A DNA stretch of 30,604 nucleotides from Vitrella brassicaformis (Eukaryota; Sar; Vitrellaceae): contig CDMY01000654.1 in NCBI GenBank assembly GCA_001179505.1, positions 5,467-36,070 on the forward strand. Direction: 5' to 3'. Shown in pieces: positions 12,876 through 22,200 of the stretch (the stretch's first letter is position 1; every line of letters starts with the position of its first letter). The notes beneath the pieces are model-generated. The model was given only the letters and a program-made list of their open reading frames with translations. It made no database searches and was not told the origin of the DNA. The position numbers were made by a program, and so were the translations under genes.

Positions 12876-14209
12876 TCAAGGCGATTGCGCGGGCGGACAA
12901 GATGAAGACACTCTCGTCAAATATAAAACGTAGGCAACGATAGACTCCTGCCTTCCCCTCCTACCTCCCCTCTCAAACCACCACCACCACCACGCACGCG
13001 TATCCTTGGCCTCTTCCTCATTCTCGTCGTCATCATCGACAACGAAGCCCGGGAGGGTGGGGCTGGGGGGATGGTGGGGGTACTGGGGAGGGGTCTGGAA
13101 CGGATTGCCGTTGGCCGTGGGCATCATGGTCTGGTTGGGGGGTGTGCGGAACCCGCTCTCCTCGTCGAGCTCGTCATCGTCAATAATGCCCGAGTTGCCC
13201 ATTCCCTGCCCCTCCCCAGCCCCCTTGCCGTCCTCACCATTCTCGTGCTCATCTCTATCGCGGCCGGGGCTTCCCGGGGGCGTCACGTCGGGGATGGCGA
13301 CGCTACCAGCACCTGCTTGGCCACCTGCTTGGCCACCATCACCACCGGCATCTCTCCCGCTCTCTGTGTTGGGCGGCGGTGTCTCGTCACCCAGGCGGCT
13401 CGACAGACGTACCCGCTCTAGACGTGTCTGTGTGGACAAACAGTATCCATGAAGCGTCTTTTGTCTGTCATCCGTGGTCAACTGGTGGTGTCTATACCTT
13501 GTAGTGGTCCTCTAGAATGCGCGGGTCGTCGCCATCGATGACAACCCCGACGACACTGTCTCTCTCCCGCACTGCGAAGTTGCACTGGCCGTTGAATGCC
13601 GTCTCACAGACGTCGGGTTGCTCGTCGTACCGGCAGGTGAGACAGCACACGAGCCCAACCTGAGAAGGCCAAGACACACAGGGTGATCCATCCATCCAAT
13701 ACAGAACTACCAAGATAAACCTTGATGCATGCGTCCGTACCCCCACTATGTCGTCGCACCGCGCCCTCCCCGCAGCGACACCACGACGTATGGCGGCGAG
13801 GACGTCTTTGAAGTTGGAGTTGAGTGTGGCTGCGATTGTGAGCGGATAGAAACTCAGTTCCAGGGCCACCACCCCCTGCCTGTGTCTGTCCTCGATGGCC
13901 TCCGCAACCACGCGCTCAAGCACCTCCACCGAGTCTGCACATATTCATGAATAAGTCACGCCACACAGAATGACATACACAATAGGACGCAAACCCAGGG
14001 CTGGTTCGTGTGTGTGTGTGTGTGGACTGTGCGCACCGAGTATTTTCGCGATGCGATCAAACACCTCCCTGATGGTCTCGGTTTCCCTGTTGGTTTCGGT
14101 TTGGGGGTAGGCCTTGCTTGCCACCACCACCGCACTGGCCTTGGCCTCGCGCAACTCGTCGGCTGCACACACAGACACACACACAGACACAGCTCCCATT
14201 TCCTCACCT
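12876..14209 (-). pseudogene. ADA-like copy delta, internally deleted, with acidic tail
   Basis: Minus-strand segments of the ADA-like family in order. The first is an exon from about 14160 to 14040 ending in TETIREVFDRIAKILG. Next come DSVEVLERVVAEAIEDRHRQ (13936-13767), VGLVCCLTCRYDEQPDV to DGDDPRILEDHYK (13661-13502), and the last exon from 13436 to the TGA at 12876. After only TRLERVR the last exon jumps into the tail (LSSRLGDETPPPNTES), so about 100 residues of the barrel, including the sites of the HAGE, GHG and DDP motifs, are missing. The tail (VAIPDVTPPGSPGRD, IDDDELDEESGFRTP, NPFQTPPQYPHHPP) parallels the tail of the plus-strand gene at 19254. It ends in five tryptophans and a fragment resembling the beta/gamma copies. 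The upstream end is fused to copy gamma. The delta frame itself is open, so a chimeric protein is possible, but no own promoter or first exon is present. Confidence 0.7.
12914..12941 (-). repeat. fragment repeated three times (atataaaacgtag core)
   Basis: The plus-strand core AATATAAAACGTAG with flanks occurs near 12919, 14299 and 15714. On the minus strand it encodes VYVLY(S/L) in copies delta, gamma and beta. At delta it sits at the extreme 3' end, far from its position in the other two, so it marks a recombination junction. Confidence 0.65.
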
Positions 14210-15328
14210 ACCGTCTGTGTGCTGCTTGGGCCGATCTGGGTCCCCTCGTTGTGCAGCTGCCACCATCCGTCGAGCAGGAGAGACAAGGCACGGTCTTCGA
14301 ATATAAAACGTAGACAGCGATCTGCAAAGAAGAGACATAAGCTGAGGCACTCTCGCCTGGCACACTGACGCCCTGTTCGTCTACCTGGAATGCGTCGACA
14401 AACGACACGGGCGCATTCCAGGTAGACGACGAATTCCACCATCTCGGTGAACTGGTGGTGGCCAGCACACAGATACGTGCAACAAACCAAACCAACCTAC
14501 ACACACAAGACACACAAAGAGAGAGAAGTTGGTACATGCGTGAATGTGTGTGTATGTGTATGTGTACCTCTATTTCATGGTTACATCGCCCTCGCCCTTC
14601 CTCCACACCCCTCTGGATGGCATCCAGGATGTCCGCCGCGGAATGGTCGTAGACACCGGTGAAATACGTGGGGCAGAAGCGGAGCTCCAGTGCCGTCACG
14701 CCATCCCTGTAGCGGTCCTCGATAGCCTCGGCCGTCACCTCCTGCACGACCTCCGGCGTATCTGCAGTATTAGATGCATGAATGCAGGCAGGGAAAAGGC
14801 ATGGAGACAGGCGCTTAGTCTGGGAGGTAATATATATCTGTTGGCATATGTAATGAGCTCGTGTGCTTACCAAAGATGTCCGATAGGCGCCCGAGCTGGG
14901 CCCGGCAGCCGGGTCTTGTGCGTGTTCTTCACGTCCACGGTGAAGTAGTCCACCTGGTCCCTCTCGTTGTCTGGCAGAGGCAGCCCCAGCCGCCTGTAGT
15001 GTCTGATCAAACGCAGAGAGAGGGACAGAAAGGCAATAAGCAGAGCCTCTCCCAAGTGCATTTGTGTGCAACCGCACCGTACCGTATGGCCGTCTCGGGT
15101 CTCACGGAGCCCTCGAGGTTGCAGTGCAAGTCGGCCTTGGGGAGCCTTTTGAACCTGACAGAATGCCAGAGCACACAGACGTACAGCCAGGGAGTTGCAT
15201 GCACCGTTTGTTGCATTTGGTCAGCATCCAATTGTCGCATGACAGCTGTACCAGGCAGATTGAGGGTCTTCCTCCTCAGCTTCTTCCAGTTCTCCCTCGT
15301 CAAAGATGATCCCTGGTCTCTCCTCCAT
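14210..15328 (-). pseudogene. ADA-like copy gamma, frameshifted, fused to delta
   Basis: Exons: 15328-15252 (MEERPGIIFDEGELEE..), 15154-15083, 15002-14871, 14761-14568, then 14496 to about 14210. Exon 2 carries the clearest family signature, RFKRLPKADLHCNLEGSVRP, which matches the N-terminal metal motif of adenosine deaminases (LPKxELHxHLxGxxRPE). The second histidine is replaced by Asn. Exon 3 (LPLPDNERDQVDYFTVDV) needs a one-base shift near 14895-14905 to reach the conserved end DIFG, so the copy is probably broken. Exon 4 is DTPEVVQEVTAEAIEDRYRD to GRGRCNHEIE. Exon 5 contains an 18-bp inverted repeat and then LLDGWWQLHNEGTQIGPSST, where the DDP motif should be. It then splices or reads into delta. 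ADA normally deaminates adenosine to inosine; this copy could not be expected to do so. Confidence 0.7.
14377..14429. repeat. 18-bp perfect inverted repeat inside copy gamma
   Basis: Arms 14377-14394 and 14412-14429 are perfect complements (TCGTCTACCTGGAATGCG) around a 17-nt loop. The reading frame through the hairpin remains open (VVYLECARVVCRRIPGRR). It replaces the family sequence expected there (a VVGVVVD-like strand), so it looks like a small inverted duplication. Confidence 0.85.
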
Positions 15329-15379
15329 CGCTTGGGCCAGCGACAGCGTCACAGAGCGACTCAACACGGAGCACTACTT

Positions 15380-16918
15380 TGAATCTTCCAGTTCTCCCTC
15401 TTGTAGAATATGCTGTGTAAGTCAGATTCCTCACCACTCTACCGCCAGGGCTGGGGACCTCGAAGTCCATCGTGAAGTGCTCAGCGAGCAGATGGCTTTT
15501 GGCCTCCTCGGAGATGAAGGAGTTGCAGATGCTCTCCCGGCAGAGCCCAACCAGCTGCCAGGCCGTTAAGCCTTCATGCAGGTGGAGGTTCCGGTAGGCA
15601 GCGGGCAGGTCCACGGCCAGCATGGCCGAAGCGTGCTGCTTGGGGCGATCTTGGTCTCCTCGTTGTGCAGCTGCTACCATCCGTCGAGCAGGAGAGACAA
15701 GACACGGTCTTCGAATATAAAACGTAGACAGCGATCTGCAGAGAAGAGACATAAGCTGAGGCACTCTTGCCTGGCACACTGACGCCCTGTTCGTCTACCT
15801 GGAATGCGTCGACAAACGACACGGGGCGCATTCCAGGTAGACGACGAATTCCACCATCTCCGTGAACTGCTGGTGGCCAGCACACAGACACGTGCAACAA
15901 GCCAAACCAACCTACACACACAAGACACACAAAGAGAGAGAAGTTGGTACATGCGTGAATGTGTGTGTATGTGTATGTGTACCTCTATTTCATGGTTACA
16001 TCGCCCTCGCCCTTCCTCCACACCCCTCTGGATGGCCTCCAGGATGTCCGCGCGCGGAATGGTCGTAGACACCGGTGAAATACGTGGGGCAGAAGTGGAG
16101 CTCCAGTGCCGTCACGCCATCCCTGTAGCGGTCCTCGATAGCCTCGGCCGTCACCTCCTGCACGACCTCCGGCGTATCTGCAGTATTAGATGCATGAATG
16201 CAGGCAGGGAAAAGGCATGGAGACAGGCGCTCAGTCTGGGAGGTAATATATATCTGTTGGCATATGTAATGAGCTCGTGTATTTACCGAATATGGTCGAT
16301 ATGCGGCTGAGAGGAGCCTGGCAGTCGGGCTCGATCGTGTTGCGGACATCGGCGGTGAAGTAGTCCACCTGGCCCCTCTCGTTTTCCGGAAGAGGCAGCT
16401 CCTCCACGTCGGCAGGTGGAGCTGTCTCTTGCTCCTGCTCCTGCTGCAGCAGCAGCAGCTGCTGCAAATCAGAAGAGAAGAAACAAAAGCGAGATGTTTC
16501 TCACTATTTCCGTGGGCAATGTGCGGTGTTTATATGCACCTGTCTCTCGTCCTTGGCCTCCCAGTCTGCCCCAGGACGGTTGCGATGGAGCCAGGGCAGG
16601 CCCACGCTCCTCCAGCTGAATGTATGAAAGACAAAAGAGGCAAAGGGCACCAGAAAGCGACTTATTCAAGGATAAATGCAATGTGTGTCTCCCCGATTAG
16701 GGCGTTTGCGTGTGTTCCTGAGTCCTGAGCATACCTGGGCTCGTCTGTGTGCGCCATGGACCTGTGCACGACGGAAGAGAAAGCACATCGATGACATTCA
16801 GAACAATGCTACTCATGCAATGCTCAGACGTACCAGTTGATGTCCATTTCATTCTCGGCGTCCTGGCTGGCTCTCGGCTTCCGTGCCCTCCAACTGATCC
16901 TCCGAGTCGCTGCTCATC
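15380..16918 (-). pseudogene. ADA-like copy beta, frameshift and nonsense
   Basis: A first-exon-like piece starts at ATG 16918 (MSSDSEDQLEGTEAESQ) and leads to a donor TG|GTACGTCTG near 16832. The middle is scrambled. A Q-rich exon 16461-16287 carries ELPLPENERGQVDYFTADV to STIFG. Exon 16177-15983 is DTPEVVQEVTAEAIEDRYRD. It has 195 nt against 194 in gamma, one extra base around 16048-16056, which throws HSAADILDAIQ out of frame. The following exon (from 15911) has the same inverted repeat as gamma, then DGW followed by TAG where gamma has TGG. Further on, MLAVDLPAAYRNLHLHEGL, TAWQLVGLCRESICNSF and ISEEAKSHLLAEHF preserve the C-terminal ADA helices. Two independent lesions make this a pseudogene. 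Introns are nearly identical to those of gamma, so the duplication is recent. Confidence 0.8.
15791..15844. repeat. 18-bp inverted repeat inside copy beta
   Basis: Arms 15791-15808 and 15827-15844 have the same sequence as at 14377-14429, with an 18-nt loop (one extra base). Its presence in both beta and gamma shows that it arose before they duplicated. Confidence 0.85.
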
Positions 16919-16920
16919 AC

Positions 16921-17145
16921 CTAAGTCTTTGGGAGTCCTCTGAACCTGAAGTCACATACAATACATACGACGCAACGTGGGAATGCCGTCCATGAGAGAA
17001 GCTCTTCAATGGTGGCGTACCGCTCTCTGTCGTGTGCAGCGCCGGCCTCATCCGCCTGTGCAGGCTGAGCTCCTTCCTCCACTGCAATGCCGCCGTCTGG
17101 CGTCTCCTCTGCCCCCCGTTCCTCACCCTCTGTCGAGTCTAACAT
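16921..17145 (-). pseudogene. ADA-like 5' unit beta2 (exon 1 plus truncated exon 2)
   Basis: It starts at ATG 17145 (MLDSTEGEERGAEETPDGG) and continues to a conserved AHDRER before a donor G|GTACGCC. After an intron ending in TTCAG the second exon reads FRGLPKT and hits TAG at 16923-16921. Only the first few residues of the ADA domain are present. Immediately upstream is the promoter-like element at 17183-17201. Confidence 0.65.
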
Positions 17146-17179
17146 CGGTCCTCTGTCGTTTCCAAGCTATCTCCTTTGT

Positions 17180-17445
17180 TTATCTTTCGCCCTGTCTCAA
17201 AGCAGACACCTCTACCTTCGGAAGTTCTCTGAACCTGGAGATTTGAATTCACATACAATACATACGACGCAACGTGGGAATGCCCTCCATGAGAGAAGCT
17301 CTTCAATGGCGGCGTACCGCTCTCTGTCTTCCGCACCGCCGGCTTCACCTGCCTCTGCAGGCTGTGCTGCGTTCGCCATTGCAATGCCGCCCTCTGGCGG
17401 CTGGCCTCCCGCTGGCCCCCGTCTCTCCTCACCGATGTCGCTCAT
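17180..17445 (-). pseudogene. ADA-like 5' unit beta1 (exon 1 plus truncated exon 2)
   Basis: ATG 17445 (MSDIGEERRGPAGGQPPEGG) leads to EDRER and the conserved GTACGCC donor. After the intron, exon 2 reads FRELPKVEVSA and then runs directly into the promoter-like element of the next unit, ending at TAA 17182-17180. The start codon overlaps the stop of copy alpha (TGATG), so these units were joined by end-to-end recombination. Confidence 0.65.
17183..17201 (-). promoter_or_regulatory. shared 5' element TTTGAGACAGGGCGAAAGA
   Basis: Identical over 19 nt to plus-strand 19194-19212 upstream of the best preserved family member. A third copy, at 18786-18813 on the minus strand upstream of alpha, shares the longer block GCGAGCGATTGATTTGAGAC. 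Position upstream of each copy suggests promoter or 5' UTR sequence that is duplicated with exon 1. Confidence 0.55.
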
Positions 17446-18765
17446 CACCTCTGTCGACACACTTTTTGTGTTTTTTTCACCCGTCTGATCACAATCATGG
17501 CCGGCAGCGTGCTGCTGAGGGTGAGGTTGGTCCCCTCGGCGTACAGCTGCCGCCATCCGGCGACCAGTGGCTCCGCGAGGCTGCAATGGACCGGAACGCC
17601 TCTCTCCCTGGCCCAGTCCACAGCGGCGGGCATCTCACGACAGCCTGTCAGCCGGTTGGGGCCGGTGGTGTTGAGCAGCTGCTCGACGTTGCCCGGCTGC
17701 GATGAGAGGCTCAAGGCAATCTTGACGCCGGCTGCACGTACCCGCTCCAGACGTGTCTGTGTGGACAAACAGTATCCATGAAGCGTCTTTTGTCTGTCAT
17801 CCGTGGTCAACTGGTGGTGTCTATACCTTGTAGTGGTCCTCCAGAATGCGCGGGTCGTCGCCATCGCTGACAACCCCGAAGACACTGTCTCCCTTGCGAA
17901 GTTGCACTGGCCGTTGAATGCCGTCTCACAGACGTCGGGTTGCTGGCAGTAACGGCATGTGAGACAGCACACGAGCCCAACCTGAGAAGGCGAAGACACA
18001 CACGGTGATCCATCCATCCAAGGCAGAACTACCAAGATAAACCTTGATGCAATGCGTACGTGCCTCCACTTTGTCGTCGCACCGCGCCTCCCCTTTGAAG
18101 TTGGAGTTGAGTGTGGCTGTGATTGTGAGTGGATAGAAACTCAGTTCCAGGGCCACCACCGACTGCCTGTGTCTGTCCTCGATGGCCTCCGCCACCACGC
18201 GCTCAAGCACCTCCACCGAGTCTGCACATATTCATGAATGTGTCACGCCACACAGAATGACATACACAATAGGACGCAAACCCAGGGCTGGTTCGTGTGT
18301 GTGTGTGTGTGTGGACTGTGCGCACCGAGTATCTTCGCGATGAGATCAAACACCTCCCTGATGGTCTCGGTTTCCCTGTTGGTTTCGGTGAAATACTTGT
18401 GCTGCTCGTCGTCGCCCTCTGGCAACGGCAGGCCTCGTTTCTTGTACTCTCTGTATGTACAACGAGGACAGACATGGAGAATCTCTCAATTGGTGCTGTA
18501 TGATTGCTCTCACTCGATGGCCGTCTCAGGTCGAACGGCGCCCTCCAGCTGGCAATGGTCAGCCTTCGGTAAGTTCCTGTACCTGCATCGACGGACACAG
18601 ATATCATTGCAGCGCAAAGCGTGTGGAAAGCATGCAGTGAGCGAGTGACTGAACGTACCAGTCGTCGCTGATGTCATATCTCCCAGCCCCTGCAACAGTG
18701 CCGCCCGAGGTGCCGCCGTCTGGCCTTGCCTCTGGCCCCCTTCGCTCACCCTCTGTGCCCTCCAT
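17445..18765 (-). pseudogene. ADA-like copy alpha, truncated and frameshifted
   Basis: Exons: 18765-18659 (MEGTEGERRGPEARPDGG to SDDW), 18582-18514 (YRNLPKADHCQLEGAVRPE), 18450-18326 (EYKKRGLPLPEGDDEQHKY to FDLIAKILG), 18221 to about 18064, 17981-17827 and 17756-17445. Exon 4 has lost 12 codons relative to delta and its donor is altered (GAGGCACGTACG). Exon 5 lacks 7 nt present in delta near 17889-17897, which shifts the frame before the conserved VVGVV strand. The last exon reads TRLERVRAAGVKIALSLSS, NRLTGCREMPAAVDWARE, RGVPVHCSLAEPLVAGW and TLSSTLPAM. The canonical HAGE, GHG and DDP are thus replaced by SLSSQ, TGC and STLP. It ends abruptly after STLPAM, lacking the C-terminal helices, and abuts unit beta1. 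Confidence 0.75.
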
Positions 18766-18785
18766 GATCTCTTTGTCTTCTCTCA

Positions 18786-18813
18786 CTTGTCTCAAATCAA
18801 TCGCTCGCCCCCC
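18786..18813 (-). promoter_or_regulatory. shared 5' element upstream of alpha
   Basis: On the minus strand a G-rich block followed by GCGAGCGATTGATTTGAGAC lies 20 bp before the alpha ATG. The plus-strand gene has the same block at 19176-19203 (GCGAGCTGATTGATTTGAGA), so the two face each other as an inverted pair. Confidence 0.55.
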
Positions 18814-18829
18814 AGCTTTCCCGGCGCCC

Positions 18830-18902
18830 TCCAGCTGGCAATGATCAGCCTTCGGTAACTTCTTGTACCTGCATCGACGGACACAGATATCAGTGCAGGT
18901 GA
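18830..18902 (-). repeat. duplicated partial exon 2 (KKLPKADHCQLEGA)
   Basis: The acceptor region CGTCGATGCAG and the exon start YKKLPKADHCQLEGA repeat alpha exon 2 and its flank (18537-18610) with few changes. It breaks off at LEGAG and runs straight into the promoter-like element, the same arrangement as unit beta1. Confidence 0.75.
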
Positions 18903-19253
18903 TGTCATCTGTCACCCTTCCCAGATTCGTCGCCATGCTCCATGGCTGCAGGTGCTTTCAATGTCCACCTCATTTCAATCATTATGTCCATTAGAAAGCA
19001 TCTGCTCTTGGAAGTCATAATGGAAGTCACAATGGAAGTCTCTTCATCAAAGCTCTTCATCGGCTCCTCCCGTCAAAACACTGTCTTCTTGTCCCTCGAG
19101 TGCGCAAAAAAAGGGCGGAAAACTGAGTGTCTCTAAATCTCGCCAAAATGGGGCCAGGGTGGGGGCTGAGGAGGCGGGGGGCGAGCTGATTGATTTGAGA
19201 CAGGGCGAAAGACGACACCCAAAGAGGAGAGCTTTATCGTCTTATCCGTCGCG
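18903..19253. other. head-to-head intergenic region
   Basis: About 350 bp between the minus-strand array and the plus-strand gene. It contains a short imperfect triplication of ATGGAAGTC (near 19010-19040) and the shared 5' element at 19176-19212. I see no supported gene here. Confidence 0.5.
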
Positions 19254-22200
19254 ATGAACTCGACAGAGGCATTGCAGTCTGACCCCCACTGCAATGCCGC
19301 CGTGGCGGACGGAGCTGAGCCTCAGCCTGCAGAGGCGGATGAGGCCGGCGCTGCCCATGACAGAGAGCGGTACGCCGCTATTGGAGAGTTTCTTCATGGA
19401 CGGCATTCCCACCTTGCGTCGTATGTATTGTATGTGAACAGGTTCAGGGGCATTCCGAAGATAGAGGTGTGCTGCGTCATCGAGGCCGCTGTGCGCCTCG
19501 AGCGCCTGGTGCGGGAGTACCAAAGACTCGGCTTGCAGCTGCCAGACGACGAGGAGGAAAGGCGCAGGTTCTTCACCGCCATGCTGCCCCAGGAGGACCC
19601 GGTCTACAGTCTCGCGCTGGCCTTCACTCGCACACAACAGATATTCGGTCCGTGACACACAACACACACAAAACAGACACACAGGCATGCATGTATGTGT
19701 GTATGTTTGTGTTTGTGTGTATGTGTACGTGTACGTGTGTGTCTGTATGCCGTCAATGGGTGCAGACAGCATGGAGGTGCTGAGAGAGGTGACGGCCGAG
19801 GTGGTGGAGGACCGGTACAGGGAGGAGAGTGTAGTCGCCCTCGAGCTGAGGTTCTGGCCGAAATTATTCACTCACATCTACGGCCACAGCTACGAGGAGG
19901 TCATGGGGGCAATCCAGCAGGGAGTGGAAGAGGGCCGACGGCGGTGTGATAGCGAAATAGAAGTACGTGCACAGCATTGACACACATACACATACATGGA
20001 AACATAAGTCCAGCATGTATGTGTGTATGTGTGTGTCTGTGCTGTATGCAGGTTGGTTTGATGGTCTGTGCCATCGCGGGGGGTGGCGAGGAGCAGTTCG
20101 TTGACACGATCAACTTCGCCGTCACGTACAAGGAGGCCGTCGTAGGCGTGGTCGTCGACGCCAGCGAGCCCGAGCTGCTGCAGTACCTGGTGCGTGCGTA
20201 CACACGGACCTGCGTGAGAGGATTTTCTCCATTGTGTCTCCCTTGTACGCTCCCCTCTCGTCACAGCACCATTTGGATAGTGTCCACGCAGCTGGACTCA
20301 AGATATCGCTGAAGCTCGAGGAGCCCCGCGACGACGCCGCCTCAGTGCTATCCCAGATTCGCCCCAGCCGCATCTGCGACAGCACTGTCATCCACAACCC
20401 TGCCGCACTCGACATGATCCGCCAGAATCGCATCGCCCTCGAGCTAACACCGGCCGAGAGCGAGAGTGACCGGGAGTACGTCAAGTGGCTCTTTGACCAC
20501 CAGTTCAGCATCTCAGTGAACTCAGAATTCCCGGTGGTGAGAGGGACCAGCCTCACGGCCCAATTCGAGCGGCTGGCGGCTGAGGAGGGCTGGACACTGG
20601 ACCAGCTGGCAAGGATGAACTACCGTGCCATCGCTGGCTCCTTCCTGCCCGAGGAGGCCAAGCAGCGGGTCCGCCACCAATGGTTCCGCCACCGAGGCGA
20701 CCACCAGCAGCAGCAGCCGGACGATGGGCAGCTGCCAGCCCCTGACCTTGACCGACACAGCGATGACGACCAGAGCGAACCACACGACAGTGACTGCCAG
20801 CAGGTGCCTCAGTCAGAGCCACCCTCGTATTCGTCAGCAGGTGGGCCGCCGTCTCCCATGCGGGATGCCCGAAGTCCCTCGCCGCCCCGCAGTCCGTCAT
20901 CACCCAGAAGGCAGCCGCACAGCCGCCTGCAGGATCAGACGCCGCCACCGCACAGAGAGAACCACGGCAACCGTCAGCAGCTGGGTGGCGAAACGGGAGC
21001 TGGCAGTGTCGCCATCCCCAACATCACGCCCCCGAGAAGCCCCGGCCGTGATGAGGGTGACGGAGATGAAAACGAGAGTAGTCATGATGGCATCGGGGCT
21101 GGGGATGGGCGGGGAATGGAGAACGAGGGCTTCATTGATGATGACGAACTCGAGGAGGAAGGCGGCTATCGCACTCCCACCAACAACGTCATCATGCCCA
21201 CAGCCAATGACGGGTTTAACGACCCATTCCAGACCCCACCCCAGTGTCAGCAGCCCCCCACCCCCACTCTTGCTGCCTTCGGTGCCGATGACGACGGCGA
21301 CGACGAAGACGATGATGACGAGCAGGAGGAGGAGGCCAACGGAGTCGAGGGCGGCGAGTCCGAGAGTGAGGAGGAGGAGGAGGAGGAAGAGGATGACGAT
21401 ACCGCCGAAGAGGAGGACACTCGTCGTCTCGCCACAGCCGTGTACGGCTGCATCAGCAGCGAGATGGCTCGCATCGCACAGTGCGTTGTCCATTGTCTTG
21501 CCGCTGAACTGCTGCGCCGCTGCCTCAACGAGGCTGTCCAGCGGCAGTTGGAGCTGCACAAGGCTGCGCTGCTGGCCATGCAGCTGGGGGCTGCGGTGGG
21601 GCGACACGGTGGTGGTGGCGGTGGGAGGGAGGAGAATGAAGGGACGCAGGAGGCCGTTGAGGTGGACGATGTGCAGCTGACGGGGCAGAAGAGGCCATGC
21701 GACGGCAACGGGGACGAGCCCAGACACCGCCCGCTCAAGCGCCGCCGTCGGCACCACCACTCGCGCAGAGGCTGCAAGAGGAAGCGGCTGGACGGGCACA
21801 TCGCAGGGCCCCCGCTGAAGAAGCAGCGTGTGGCTCCAGGTAGACATGGCGGGCAGATATTGACTTCATGTCTCTGATGGATGCGTTTGTCATGTGTCTT
21901 TTTGTCTTGGCATCTGTCAGTTGAGCGTGAGGAGGAGATGGGCGAGCCCAACGAGGTCAAGGGAGAGGAGGAGTAGCAGGACGAGCCAGGCCAGCAGCAG
22001 CAGGAGGGGCCAGACGAGCAGCAGCAGGAGAGGCCAGGCCAGCAGCGCCTCGAGGAGGATGCCGGCGGCGCCAACCCCATCGCGGAGGCCAACAGCCCCA
22101 AGCCCAGCAGTGGAAGGGAGGAGAACGGGAAGGTGGAGGAGGCCGAGAACGAGGCCATTGAGGTGGACGATGTGCAGCTGAGGGGGCAAAAGAGGCCGTG

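Noticed and set aside
18942-19136. 64-codon plus-strand frame between the array and the intact ADA-like gene
   Set aside because: It consists largely of an ATGGAAGTC short repeat region, has no paralogue in the family and no splice support.
16946-19441. Ultrashort introns of 21, 23 and 31 nt (GTATGTATTGTATGTG...CAG) before exon 2 in three ADA-like copies
   Set aside because: A better donor, G|GTACGCC at 19370 and the same site in beta1 and beta2, gives introns of ordinary length (72 nt in the plus-strand gene). The phase then agrees with alpha and gamma, and it explains the single-base length difference as intronic.
21974-21976. Reassigned TAG codon (sense codon) in this genome
   Set aside because: The TAGs seen replace Glu (GAG) in one paralogue and Trp (TGG) in another, so they look like independent nonsense mutations, not one consistent reassignment.
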